Source: VRUE01 sp036403515 (lineage in GTDB: Bacteria > Actinomycetota > Thermoleophilia > Solirubrobacterales > 70-9). From it: a stretch of DNA of 64,000 nt. How positions within the stretch are numbered: position 1 is the first letter of the stretch; every line of letters starts with the position of its first letter. Position numbers and translations under genes: made by a program. Positions 21,301 to 28,118 of the stretch are shown piece by piece. The notes under the pieces were generated by a model that worked only from the letters and a program-made list of their open reading frames with translations, had not been told where the DNA came from and searched no databases. The stretch covers positions 124,001 to 188,000 of the forward strand of contig DASWQV010000034.1 in the NCBI GenBank assembly GCA_036403515.1. Direction: 5' to 3'.

Positions 21301-21890
21301 GTGCCGGCCGATTCGGTTGGCTTGGCGGCAAGCGGCGACAGACCGAACTACCGTCCGGAGTGATCCAAATGGGCGTCCGTAGCTACGTGCCTGCTCTAGG
21401 CAGATTTATCTCGACTGACCCGGTTCAAGGTGGATCAGCCAATACCTACGACTACACAAATCAAGATCCCATCAACCAATTCGATCTCACGGGAATGGCG
21501 AGTGGATGTGGCTTGAAAGTCAAGGTGACATCCCATCATCATTTCCTCTACACCCACGCCGTCTATCACTGCCCGACAAGCGCTTGGCCCTTTGGACATT
21601 CGTTGCAAAAGGTGACGATCCAGTTCGAACGTCATTCGAAGGGCTGGTGGGATGAACATGTCGAAGGGACCTTTGAAGTCAAGAGCAGCGCATCCTGGAA
21701 GCCTGAAAACCCATCCGATCCCAAATGGCGCAACTGGGGCACGAAAGAACGCTACTATTGCGGTGATCTTGGACGGGAATACCAAATGACCTATATACTC
21801 AATGTTCGTTATGAAAGTCCAATCAATGGCGTCATCAAGTCGGAAGCAGTCTCGCTCCGGGTGAGTGACCAAGCCGTATGCCGTCGCTGA
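15390..21890 (+). CDS. Giant secreted RHS/NHL-repeat protein with variable C-terminal tip
   Basis: I prefer GTG 15390 (2166 aa) over GTG 15300 because a GGGAGG ribosome site precedes it and it opens directly with a signal peptide (VGAALAMLLVLGSGIAFAQG). A DNRLRE-like beta segment lies at about 320-480 (TLLTFDLSSVPAG). An RHS entry region begins at about 610 (GPGTVDLLTGNFSVSRTDVS), with YD repeats before and after five NHL propeller units (about 1330-1610; NNRVEEFNEAGEY). The RHS core ends with RSYVPALGRFISTDP and NQFDLTGM at about 2036. The last 130 residues are unlike the rest, hold several Cys and a HHH run, and match no toxin I know. RHS proteins encapsulate such tips for delivery. Glu and Lys are mostly GAA and AAA here, unlike the GAG/AAG of the host genes. 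The overlapping downstream gene could encode its immunity or partner protein. Confidence 0.85.
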   Translation: MKGIRLVGAALAMLLVLGSGIAFAQGDEPEGAEDSSALSVAPQAEPGPEVVRDRTATSQTFLLPSGALQTRIYQSPINYEDSNGQWKPIEDDLEELPEGGLTNGANSFDVSLPEQLGAEPVRLSTDDDQWVSYKLLGPTASLDSVEGSNASYESQAGVNFDLKSLSTGVKETISLADASQPSSFDFELDTSDGLTPKVADDGSLGVREQDGKLVAVLPAPVVSDSAPGSRPNSAAVSYSLSEASEGKWHLTVAVDKGWLEAPDRAWPVTIDPSVLIPSDYMDCAIGNLPAPNGYETCGWKSGVTTQPVEYNPKEGSTAHTLLTFDLSSVPAGVSINKAIVGLYAPSAAENTPALEMAGVTTLWGGGLGTDWTHALNFFGEVFWTKPGGDYSAVNKAEVKTSERGSQAGWWNFSSPSLTDLVSGWLTKTMTNSGVLVKQSDETKTECEAGKCNRRFVAFTSGGSTGKVVNAPRLEVIYYPKAPATSKIVSPGEGTVSANRLKLKSKWVEPGVQGITFQYKSKASQHFEDIPSKLVDNAAGEEVAWPMAVSGFENEPLYFEAGHANSELTEKGGDVEIRAIYTGPKGIEGFSEAAKAKIDPEKGGTSDSTAQVGPGTVDLLTGNFSVSRTDVSIPGVTAGLEFARSHSSRAPGVLEDKTVLGRGWKPTVPVEVAGGAEWRNVREVFVSAEEREEGLENYALLTDLEGYEMPFEIVGGKYVPPPEASGWVLTHTSGSATFTLSDPAGNVTTFESTGGGAEYLPVTVSTAGSSSSSVKMEYDIVNGNRRLSRIFAPPPGYTCTPENINTMIGCRSLLFTYQPASTWGAPASYQDRLAKITYYGPTSAETMSSWEVAKYEYDNAGRLIAEWDPRISPCLKETPCLKESFTYVGSGETPQGGQIKTITLPGQEPWTLEYSALKGELPNAGRLKSVKRVSLVSSPTVAQTTIAYGVPVSGGTAPYAMGAKEVAAWGQQDIPTDATAIFPPDEVPGSPPSSYAHATVYYLDAEGQQVNLATPSGAGTSAPSITTSETDEFGNIIRELSAQNRIRALEAGSESVVRSHELETKREYNADGTQMQQEWGPMHLVRIEESGATKQAQLHKTVQYEDAAEGWPGTGPNPHLPTRVTTGAKIPKQGVDADQRVVETKYDWNLRKPTETIVDPGGLELRTRTAYNSSGLVTERSLPAKPGGGDAHTIKTQYYISTEAGECGPKNIFAPAGLTGLPCKTYAATQPAGSLPELLVTKYRAYNQLGQPTEVVESPGGGSSNVRKKTTTYDAAGRQITSKVEGGNTAGVAALPATQTVYSSENGLPVEQKLVCESECTAPLFAASFGSLGAGEGQLNGPRGVAADKKGHVWVVDRANNRVEEFNEAGEYLGKFGSTGSGNGQFSNPWGIAVTSSGNLWVTDTGNFRVEEFNEKGEFIQAFGAKATSGSKGTEFVEPEGIAVAPGGMIWVADGAGARIGEFRETVSKESERFVRNASTTGTGNPGLLDPIGLATDSSGNLWAADETGNRLLEYNSEGGFLQTIGSTGSGNGQFKNPVGVALSPSGNVLVVDKGNSRVEEFQTNGTFLYKLGTAGSGKENLSEPRGLALGAGNAVFIADKSNNRIQKATVDPPFDTQAVVTAYDKLGRPEKYTDADGNTSETTYDLLGRTVKVTDGKGTQTFGYDANSGLLTKLEDSAAGTFTAAYNADGSLIERGLPDGLVAKTTYDETGAAAKLSYTKTSCAEKCTWLEESNERSIYGQILSQKSLASSQQYSYDKAGRLTLTKDTPTGGGCTTRAYGYEGEAGKDSNRTSMTTRVSAGACVESGGTPQTYSYDAADRLTDAGIVYDSFGRITSLPAKDAGGSALTTTFYGNEMIATQSQGGLTNSYQLDATGRVRQVVQSGSKEGTEVLHYAMSSDSTAWTERGSAWTRNVVGIGGELAAIQPSTGETSLQLTSLHGDVVATASLSPTAKEPTAKFEFDEFGNPKQGSAGRFGWLGGKRRQTELPSGVIQMGVRSYVPALGRFISTDPVQGGSANTYDYTNQDPINQFDLTGMASGCGLKVKVTSHHHFLYTHAVYHCPTSAWPFGHSLQKVTIQFERHSKGWWDEHVEGTFEVKSSASWKPENPSDPKWRNWGTKERYYCGDLGREYQMTYILNVRYESPINGVIKSEAVSLRVSDQAVCRR

Positions 21891-22399
21891 TCCAAATCAG
21901 AAATACGCCATCGTTGCTGCTATGCGGCGCTTGCGTCCTCCTAAGCTGCCTGTTTCTCATGGCGTGCGGCGGCGGGCACGAAGCCAGTGCAACTGGCGCG
22001 ACACCTAACTTTCCGCCCAAGTCTGTGGGCGCTTGTTTGGCCCGTGGGGGAGCAGTGTTGGCTGAATCAGCCGATGAGCTCGCGTTTCTCTCTGAAGCAG
22101 AAGCCAATGACAGTGTTTCGATGCCCGGCCTTACTTACGATCGAGCAGCGCATGTGCCAGTGAAGGTATGGACCAGCTCGGTTGACCGAGCGGGTGGTCC
22201 AGAATGGCTGATGTGGATCGCTCAGCAGCTGGGTCAAAAACAAACGCCGGTTGAAATTGTCAAGTCGCCACCACGCACGACGTCGTACGTGATGTTCGTT
22301 AATCATCCATCGCCAAATGTGCGGCGTAAAGTCGAATCGTGTATCGACTTTTCAGGAAATTCGCACAAAGTGAACTACCACTCAATTAAGGGGCAGTGA
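21878..22399 (+). CDS. Lipoprotein, candidate immunity or partner of the RHS protein
   Basis: This 173-aa protein has a lipoprotein signal: a hydrophobic stretch LLLCGACVLLSCLFLMAC with the lipobox LMAC, then GGG, so the mature protein would be anchored to the outer face of the membrane. The rest (about 140 aa) is unrecognised, with two further Cys. The start overlaps the end of the RHS gene by 13 bases in another frame, which implies translational coupling. Tight coupling to a polymorphic RHS tip is the usual place of an immunity gene, and a surface-anchored immunity protein would fit a tip acting at the membrane. That role is inference. Confidence 0.65.
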   Translation: MPSLIQIRNTPSLLLCGACVLLSCLFLMACGGGHEASATGATPNFPPKSVGACLARGGAVLAESADELAFLSEAEANDSVSMPGLTYDRAAHVPVKVWTSSVDRAGGPEWLMWIAQQLGQKQTPVEIVKSPPRTTSYVMFVNHPSPNVRRKVESCIDFSGNSHKVNYHSIKGQ

Positions 22400-22526
22400 G
22401 AGGCAGACGCTGGGTCGTGTGAGCGCTAAACGCGTTTATTTAGACCCATCACTTGGACCACCCCGGCCGATGGGCGGCACCTATGGAGTCAGGCCGTTGG
22501 GTTTCGGAGCCACAGTCCGGGCCGAC

Positions 22527-22563
22527 CCCCGACCTACCCGCAAAATCAGCACCGCGAGCGCGG
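22527..22563 (-). repeat. Relaxase-downstream repeat, inverted copy
   Basis: On the minus strand this matches 12842-12877 (shared core TTTGCGGGTAGGTCGGGG and CTCGCGG). It lies just downstream of the relaxase-tail remnant, reproducing the order seen at the intact relaxase. Confidence 0.75.
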
Positions 22564-22590
22564 TGTTTCAATTGCCGGGAGTCGGGGGTT

Positions 22591-22641
22591 TCATCGTCCG
22601 ATGCCGAAGCCTCGCTCGGCACTCCTGACTCTCTCTGCGGG
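22591..22641 (-). pseudogene. Remnant of the 3' end of a second relaxase gene
   Basis: Reading leftwards, the last codons before TGA (22591-22593) give AERVRSAERGFGIGR. This aligns with the intact relaxase end RERTKSIERGLGIGR followed by TGA. Only about 16 codons are recognisable before an in-frame stop. It is the scar of another relaxase in the opposite orientation. Confidence 0.6.
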
Positions 22642-22725
22642 CTAGCTGTCTACTTGTCTGGGCCGACCAGAATTGGCCCGAACAATGAACATAAAGGCAA
22701 TCAGGCCGCTACCCTCGGCGCCGAG

Positions 22726-23295
22726 ATGCCAGAGGACTCCCTGCCGAGCATCGAGGAGATGGTGACCGCCGAGATCAACGGCGTGTTCGAGTCCTTTGCG
22801 CCAATTCTGTTCGCCGGCAAGCGAAGGGAAGCCTCTAACGAGGACAGCCGAGCGATGCTCCAGTGCTGGGCCTCGGTCGTGCAGCGGCAGGGGCTGATCC
22901 TCGCCCGGATGTCGATTCTTCCCTGGAGAAAAGCCGAGCTCAAGTCGAACATGTCGGACATCGTCAACCGGGCTCCGGCATGGATGAACGCGCACTTCCG
23001 CGGAGAGCGGGCAATGACATTGGAGCTATATGCGCAGGGCATGGCCCAGACGCTGGCTACACAGCGAGCCGCCTTCAAACAAGTGCTGGCCGAGCAAGTA
23101 AGCGAGCCCGCCCCGCTTGAAGAGCTGCTCGCGGAGGCCCCCATTCCCGCCGCTCCCGAGGAGATAGAACGAAGCAAGCTGCTCTCCGCTCTCTCGAAGG
23201 CACTGGTGGCTCACACCGAAGCGCTGGCCGGAATCGCTGCCGACATCGACGTGAAGCTGCGCGAGCACCTTGAAAGGCAATCCTTAGAGCCCTAG
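22726..23295 (+). CDS. Hypothetical helical protein of the element
   Basis: ATG 22726 (MPEDSLPSIEEMV) gives 189 aa. The longer frame starting at 22453 is low-complexity and overlaps the relaxase scar, so I reject it. The protein is mostly alpha-helical, acidic at the start and end, and lacks membrane segments or motifs I recognise. It is the last gene before the degenerate att-like site. Possibly an accessory protein of mobilization, by position only. Confidence 0.55.
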   Translation: MPEDSLPSIEEMVTAEINGVFESFAPILFAGKRREASNEDSRAMLQCWASVVQRQGLILARMSILPWRKAELKSNMSDIVNRAPAWMNAHFRGERAMTLELYAQGMAQTLATQRAAFKQVLAEQVSEPAPLEELLAEAPIPAAPEEIERSKLLSALSKALVAHTEALAGIAADIDVKLREHLERQSLEP

Positions 23296-23344
23296 CCAGG
23301 CCGTCACTCGGTTCCAAACTAGGCTGGGGGAGACTCAGCCACGG

Positions 23345-23413
23345 AGAATTTGGCTTGCGATCAGGCGATACGCGGTCGCGGATATCCGTTCAAATCCCGC
23401 CCCCGCTATAGGA
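23345..23413. repeat. Degenerate third att-like site (tRNA 3' end remnant)
   Basis: GAATTTGGCTTG (23345) followed by a broken T-arm (TTCAAATCCCGC) and CCCCGCTATAGGAC mirrors the right att region, where GAATTTGGCTTG (28735) precedes the exact core ending CCCCGCTATAGGAC. The anticodon-arm portion is lost. It marks the probable right end of the left element, or the left end of the right one. Confidence 0.65.
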
Positions 23414-23414
23414 C

Positions 23415-23439
23415 AAAAGCCCCGCAATGCGGGGTTTTT
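23415..23439 (+). terminator. Intrinsic terminator beside the third att-like site
   Basis: AAAAGCCCCGC-AAT-GCGGGGTTTTT forms a GC stem with a T-run, reading rightwards. It insulates the modification module from the upstream genes. A further small palindrome (TTGTCT-GAC-AGACAA) follows within 25 bases. The rest of 23440-23686 holds no gene. Confidence 0.8.
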
Positions 23440-23686
23440 GTTTGTCTTGTCTGACAGACAACAGGGTGCAATTTTGGCCGTGGGGCAAGCGCTGGGGCAA
23501 GGTGAGGTCTGGGAAGTCATTGCCTGGCCCCCTCGGGAAGCCCTCGGTCCACCTAAGATCGGCGCTAGATGGCACTCAATCTCTGCCGGGGTGGAGCCCA
23601 ACGAAGCATTGGCTAGAAGACGCCGTGTTTAGCTTAGGAATGCGGAAAGCTACGACCAGTCCGAGTGCGACCGTATTTTCACGCCA

Positions 23687-24991
23687 GTGAATGCCTTGAA
23701 TGCTTCGGTGAGCGCTCCAACTGCAGTTGATCTCTTTTCAGGTGCGGGGGGACTCTCCGAGGGTTTGCGCCAAGCCGGCTTTCAGATCCTTGCTGCGTCG
23801 GACCACGATCCAGACGCCTGCGAGACCTATCGCCTCAACTTTCCGGAGGTCACCATGGTTGAGGGGGATCTAACCGATCGAGCGAATCATTCTCGCTTGG
23901 CGGAACTGGTCATGCCAATGGACAGGGGTCTCGACCTCTTGGCCGGTGGACCGCCCTGCCAGGCGTTCTCTCAGGTCCGCAATCACGATCGGCTGCTTGA
24001 AGACCCACGTAACAGGCTCTATCGGGAGTTTGTCAACGTGCTCGACGAGCTAAGACCTCGTGCTCTCCTGCTGGAGAATGTCCCAGGGTTGCTGCAGTTC
24101 AATGGAGGCGAGGTTCGCGAGCAGATTGAGATCGATCTTTCGCTAGGAGGTGTCTACGACGTCAGTTCCCTGGTTCTTGATGCTGGCGATTTCGGCACGC
24201 CACAATCGCGATCGCGGTTGGTCTTCGTTGGCGTAAGGCGCGGAGAGGTGCTTCCAAGTTGGCCGGCAGGGTCTGGGCTGACCAGCAAAGTGCGGCTCCA
24301 GCGGAAATTGGTACGCGGACGAGGGCACTATGAACTCGAGGGTCCTGAAGAGCTCATGGAGCGGCTGCTCGATCCTGCGGATCTCACAGCTGTTACGGCA
24401 GAGCAGGCTCTCAGTGATCTCTACCGGCCAGGTGGCCGATATTCGAGTGATCCTCGCTCAGCGTTTCAGGAAGCGATGCGCGTTGGATCTGATGCACCCC
24501 AGGATCATTCGCCGAGCAGGATCCGCGAGGACACCATCTTGCGATTGGAAGGTATTCCGCCAGGCGGCAATGTTCATGATCTTCCGCCAGGGCTCGCCCA
24601 GAGGTATCTCACCGGGAAGAAATGGGGACCTGCTGGGAACGGAAAGCGCTTGGCACGCCGCCACTTCTACGCCTATCGCCGTCTGCATCCCCGGTGGTTG
24701 GCTTGGACTGCCAACACGAAGGCCGACTTCGCCTACCACTATCGCCAGCCACGGGGATTGTCGGTTCGTGAGGTAGCCCGGATCCAGGGCTTTCCGGATT
24801 CGTTCCACGTGACGACTGCTCCACAGGGAACGCCAGGGCAGCTATATGGAGGGGCGCGACATAGCCGCTATCGGCAGATCGGCAACGCGGTGCCTCCTCC
24901 CCTTGCCGCTGCCATCGGAGCAGAACTTCGGAATACGCTGGCGGTCTCCGACGCTGGGGCCGCTGAGGAACCGTTGCTTCGCGTCGCCTGA
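23687..24991 (+). CDS. DNA (cytosine-5) methyltransferase
   Basis: The 434-aa protein has the m5C methyltransferase motifs in order: I DLFSGAGGLSEG (binds AdoMet), IV GGPPCQAFS with the catalytic Cys, VI ENVPG, VIII QSRSRLVFVG, a target-recognition region of about 150 residues, IX around REVARIQGFPD and X YRQIGNAVPP. It would methylate cytosine in a specific duplex site, protecting it from the endonuclease encoded three genes on. The start is GTG 23687; nearby TTG/GTG codons are alternatives. It begins a run of four tightly spaced genes (gaps of 22 and 4 bases, then an overlap). The recognition site cannot be read from sequence. Confidence 0.95.
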   Translation: MNALNASVSAPTAVDLFSGAGGLSEGLRQAGFQILAASDHDPDACETYRLNFPEVTMVEGDLTDRANHSRLAELVMPMDRGLDLLAGGPPCQAFSQVRNHDRLLEDPRNRLYREFVNVLDELRPRALLLENVPGLLQFNGGEVREQIEIDLSLGGVYDVSSLVLDAGDFGTPQSRSRLVFVGVRRGEVLPSWPAGSGLTSKVRLQRKLVRGRGHYELEGPEELMERLLDPADLTAVTAEQALSDLYRPGGRYSSDPRSAFQEAMRVGSDAPQDHSPSRIREDTILRLEGIPPGGNVHDLPPGLAQRYLTGKKWGPAGNGKRLARRHFYAYRRLHPRWLAWTANTKADFAYHYRQPRGLSVREVARIQGFPDSFHVTTAPQGTPGQLYGGARHSRYRQIGNAVPPPLAAAIGAELRNTLAVSDAGAAEEPLLRVA

Positions 24992-25013
24992 GTATCTGGA
25001 ATAGGCTTGCGCC

Positions 25014-26042
25014 ATGAAACGGCGACCAAACACCCAGTCGCTTCAGTGGTTCGTCGATCGCAACGCCGCCGGCGAGTTGAATCTCGATCCGCCGTTCCAG
25101 CGAAGGTCCGTGTGGAGCCTCGACTACCAGCGCTACTTCATCGACACGATTCTGCGAGGTTACCCGGCCCCTCCAATCTTTTTGGAGATCGAGATCAAAC
25201 CGGGGAAGCCGACCAAGTACAACGTCCTAGACGGGAAGCAGCGCATCTCGGCCGTCCTTGAGTTCATGGATGGCAAATTTCACCTCGCCGGATATCAAGA
25301 GGCAGAGGGGCATGGGGATGCGTTCTGGGAGGACTTGCCGGAGGGTTTGCAGGATGAGTTCGTCCTCTACGACTTCGCAGTTGAGGAAATCCGGCAGGCA
25401 AGCGACGCAGAGTTGCGCGATGCCTTCGACCGCCTCAATCGCAATGTGGCCCGGCTCAAACCTCAGGAGCTGCGCCATGCGCAGTACCCAGGGGCCTTTC
25501 TAGACCGGATGGAAGACCTCGCCTTGAACCGGTTCTGGTCGGAAAAGCGGATCTTCAGCCAGTCCGATCTACGCAGGATGCGCGACGTTGAGTTTGTCTC
25601 CGAGCTATTCCTCCTGACGATGCACGGGGTTCTCGACGGTAAAGCCGAGATTATCGATCGCTACTACGCGGACTACGTAGCCGAAATTCCTGACGAGGAA
25701 GACAACCTCGCGGCTTTCGACACGATCCTCGAATTCCTGAGGTCACTAAAAATGGACTGGCGTAAAACCCGCTGGCACAATCTCACCGACCTTTATTCGC
25801 TTTGGGGCGCATTGGATTCTCTCCATGACTTGGGCAGTCTTCCGACGGCGAAAAAAGCGAAAGCGCGCCTGACTGGCTTTAGCAACATGCAGAAACAAGT
25901 TCTCGAGGCGAGCCGGAACGAAGAACCGCTCCCTGGGAAAGAGCGCGACCGCCGGTACTTTGAAGCAGTCAGGCAAGGCGGAACGAAGGAGGCCAACCGG
26001 CGCGATCGGGTTGAGATCCTCACGAAACTCCTAGCTGCCTAG
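25014..26042 (+). CDS. DUF262-family protein (ParB-like nuclease/NTPase fold)
   Basis: The 342-aa protein has the DUF262 layout: the N-terminal PPFQRRSVW and the hallmark DGKQR motif (NVLDGKQRISAV) near residues 66-78, shared with the ParB/Srx fold and with the GmrS half of the type IV enzyme GmrSD. The C-terminal HNH domain (DUF1524) usual in full GmrSD proteins is absent. In known defence systems DUF262 domains bind or hydrolyse nucleotides and may gate a nuclease. Here the gene lies between the methyltransferase and the RelA/SpoT-like gene in one operon, so I infer a sensor or regulatory subunit of the module. Confidence 0.85.
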   Translation: MKRRPNTQSLQWFVDRNAAGELNLDPPFQRRSVWSLDYQRYFIDTILRGYPAPPIFLEIEIKPGKPTKYNVLDGKQRISAVLEFMDGKFHLAGYQEAEGHGDAFWEDLPEGLQDEFVLYDFAVEEIRQASDAELRDAFDRLNRNVARLKPQELRHAQYPGAFLDRMEDLALNRFWSEKRIFSQSDLRRMRDVEFVSELFLLTMHGVLDGKAEIIDRYYADYVAEIPDEEDNLAAFDTILEFLRSLKMDWRKTRWHNLTDLYSLWGALDSLHDLGSLPTAKKAKARLTGFSNMQKQVLEASRNEEPLPGKERDRRYFEAVRQGGTKEANRRDRVEILTKLLAA

Positions 26043-26046
26043 CCCC

Positions 26047-26985
26047 GTGAAGCTTCCCGCCAGCTTTGAATATCTCTATCTCCGGGAAAAGGAAACGGCG
26101 AACAAGCTGGTCGAGTACGCAGGGTCCCGGCTTGCTGGGCTCTGCGGGGATCAGAACTGGCTATTCGACGGGCGTGTCAAGAGCGAAGAAAGTGTCTTTG
26201 TAAAGCTGCAGATGGGTGAGCTTGCTTCGATTCTGGATATGGATGACGTCTACGCTACGACGGTCGTCGTACCCACCCGGAGTGAGCTTCAGGAAGCTGC
26301 GCAGGCCGTTCAAACGGAGTACCCGGATTCGAAGATCAAGATCCGACGGCGTGCAGACCCCCGAAGCTTCCAGTACGACGACATGCATATCTATGCATCG
26401 CTCGGCCGCACTGCGCCTGGGGTTGACCCCGCAATTCGGCATCGCCCATTTGAGATCCAGATCCGGACTGGACTCCAGTATTCGTGGTGGAGGGCGACGC
26501 ATGGCGTCCTCTACAAGGGGAATGTCAAGGACTGGCGGCTAGAGCGGGTCGCCAGCCAAGCCCGTGGAACGCTCGACCTAGTTGATGGAGTGCTCGCGGA
26601 TCTGCCCGCCGCAGCCGAGCTCCTGGAGCGTCAGGCAGATGATGCCGACGCCGAATTTGGGCAGATCGTTGGTTGGCTTGAGAAGTGGCCAGAGGAGGAT
26701 CGGCCGGTGGATCGTAAGCGCTTTGTTGACAGCGTCACGGTGTGGCTGGAGCAGACTGGAGTTGCGCTGGACGAGATTGAGGTCGCGCTCAATTCCCAGC
26801 GAGGACAGGCACTGATCGCAGAGGAGGGTGTAACTGCTGTCCAGGTTGTGCAGGTACTTGCCGCCGACGATGTCGGACCAGAGGCACTGGTCGCCGACGA
26901 GAGGCGAGTCCTTGTGACGAACGAGCTGGTTGCCGTCGCCCCGGATTTCGGATCGCTACCCGAGGAGGCGAAGGTTCAACTGTGA
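26047..26985 (+). CDS. RelA/SpoT-type nucleotidyltransferase-domain protein
   Basis: GTG 26047 lies four bases after the DUF262 stop and gives 312 aa. Residues about 35-165 resemble the (p)ppGpp synthetase fold: GRVKSEESVFVKLQ (substrate-binding Arg/Lys/Ser segment), an acidic LDMDDVYATTVVVPT strand, YDDMHIYASLG, and FEIQIRTGLQYSW with ATHGVLYKG, which parallels the EVQIRT...WA..EH block of synthetases. No HD hydrolase, TGS or ACT domain is present. The C-terminal half is helical and unrecognised. It may be a small alarmone synthetase or a tRNA-pyrophosphorylating toxin (toxSAS-like). Its place inside a restriction operon suggests a growth-arrest arm. Confidence 0.75.
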   Translation: MKLPASFEYLYLREKETANKLVEYAGSRLAGLCGDQNWLFDGRVKSEESVFVKLQMGELASILDMDDVYATTVVVPTRSELQEAAQAVQTEYPDSKIKIRRRADPRSFQYDDMHIYASLGRTAPGVDPAIRHRPFEIQIRTGLQYSWWRATHGVLYKGNVKDWRLERVASQARGTLDLVDGVLADLPAAAELLERQADDADAEFGQIVGWLEKWPEEDRPVDRKRFVDSVTVWLEQTGVALDEIEVALNSQRGQALIAEEGVTAVQVVQVLAADDVGPEALVADERRVLVTNELVAVAPDFGSLPEEAKVQL

Positions 26986-28118
26986 CCGACGAAGTTCTTC
27001 CGGGCCTTGATGGAATTGTTCCGCAGCCGTCCGGTGAGGCTCTACGGGCTCCCTTTGGATCCGTAAGCCGGGGCGAGTTGCTGGACCACTACTTCGCTGA
27101 GCGCCTAGTCGACGCGTCACGCGCATGGCAGGACATCTATCGATTGTTGCTCTGGGTGGATCCGACGACGGGCCTCGCCCATTGCTACGAGAGCGACAAG
27201 AGCCAGCCGGGCCGCCACTGGTATCCAAGATCGCTTGCCTTCCATGCCTGGGTTGCTGACGAGATGGGATTTGTGTATCGCGAGCTCGGCGAAAATATCG
27301 ATTGGCTCTTCCGCCGCGTTCTGGAGCGCCTCTCCCTCTCGGAGCACCGGCACATGGACCGGAAAATGCAGATGGCTAGTGAGCAGCGCGCCGCATACGG
27401 AGAAATGCCCGATCCGTACGAGGATCCCGAGCTGCGGCTATTGCTTGAGCAATCGTTGGGGGAGGCTGGGGAAGAACTGCCCTTTGATCTGATGTCCCTC
27501 GTGCGGGAGATTCGCCGCAACGTAGCAGCGGAAAACAAGCGCAAGAATCTTCTCGGCGAGGGGTTTGAGGATGTCTTGGCGGCCATCCTCAAGCGCCTCA
27601 AAGACGGGCCGCCGCCGGTCGTGGAGACCCAGCGCCTAATTCAGCAAATTGAGGGCTTTCGCGAGCCACGGAAAGGCGAGAAGAAGGCCAAAGTTGATCT
27701 GTGGCTGAAGACCCCGTCTGGCCGCCGGGTTCTTGTGACTGCAAAGTGGTCAGTGAGGGCGGATCGAGAGAAGCAGCTCGCCGATGACTACCGCATCTAT
27801 GCAGATTGCAACGATTCGCCGGACACGTTCGACTACGTGTTCGTCACTAACGAGTTCGACGCAGCTCGCCTCGTAGCTGCCTGCGATCGCATGGAGATGA
27901 ATCGACCTATCTTCGATGCCATTGTTCACGTCTCGCCAGGAGCATTGCTTGCAGCACATGGATTTGATTCACCAGCCCCAGCCCCTGGGGAGGGCGAACG
28001 GGAAGCCGAGGTTGGGGAGAGAGAGCGCCGATCGGCTGCCCGGCTCCCTGCCCTTGTTGCTGAGGGGCGGCTGATTTCGCTCGAGGATTGGCTCGCTCGT
28101 GTTACGGCCGCGGCTTAA
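26982..28118 (+). CDS. Probable restriction endonuclease of the methyltransferase operon
   Basis: The 378-aa protein overlaps the previous gene by GTGA. Residues about 225-265 contain a probable PD-(D/E)xK core: KVDLWLKTPSGRRVLVTAK followed by WSVRADREKQLADDY, where the Asp and the Lys after the hydrophobic strand would bind metal. The WSVRADR stretch resembles one I recall from some type II enzymes. The position behind an m5C methyltransferase and opposite a vsr gene supports restriction. I see no helicase or translocase motif, so an ATP-dependent system is unlikely. The fold assignment is moderate and the target site unknown. Confidence 0.65.
   Translation: MTDEVLPGLDGIVPQPSGEALRAPFGSVSRGELLDHYFAERLVDASRAWQDIYRLLLWVDPTTGLAHCYESDKSQPGRHWYPRSLAFHAWVADEMGFVYRELGENIDWLFRRVLERLSLSEHRHMDRKMQMASEQRAAYGEMPDPYEDPELRLLLEQSLGEAGEELPFDLMSLVREIRRNVAAENKRKNLLGEGFEDVLAAILKRLKDGPPPVVETQRLIQQIEGFREPRKGEKKAKVDLWLKTPSGRRVLVTAKWSVRADREKQLADDYRIYADCNDSPDTFDYVFVTNEFDAARLVAACDRMEMNRPIFDAIVHVSPGALLAAHGFDSPAPAPGEGEREAEVGERERRSAARLPALVAEGRLISLEDWLARVTAAA

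Noticed and set aside
22453..22725. N-terminal extension of the hypothetical protein at 22726
   Set aside because: Low-complexity residues and overlap with the relaxase scar on the other strand; the ATG at 22726 begins the ordered helical part.
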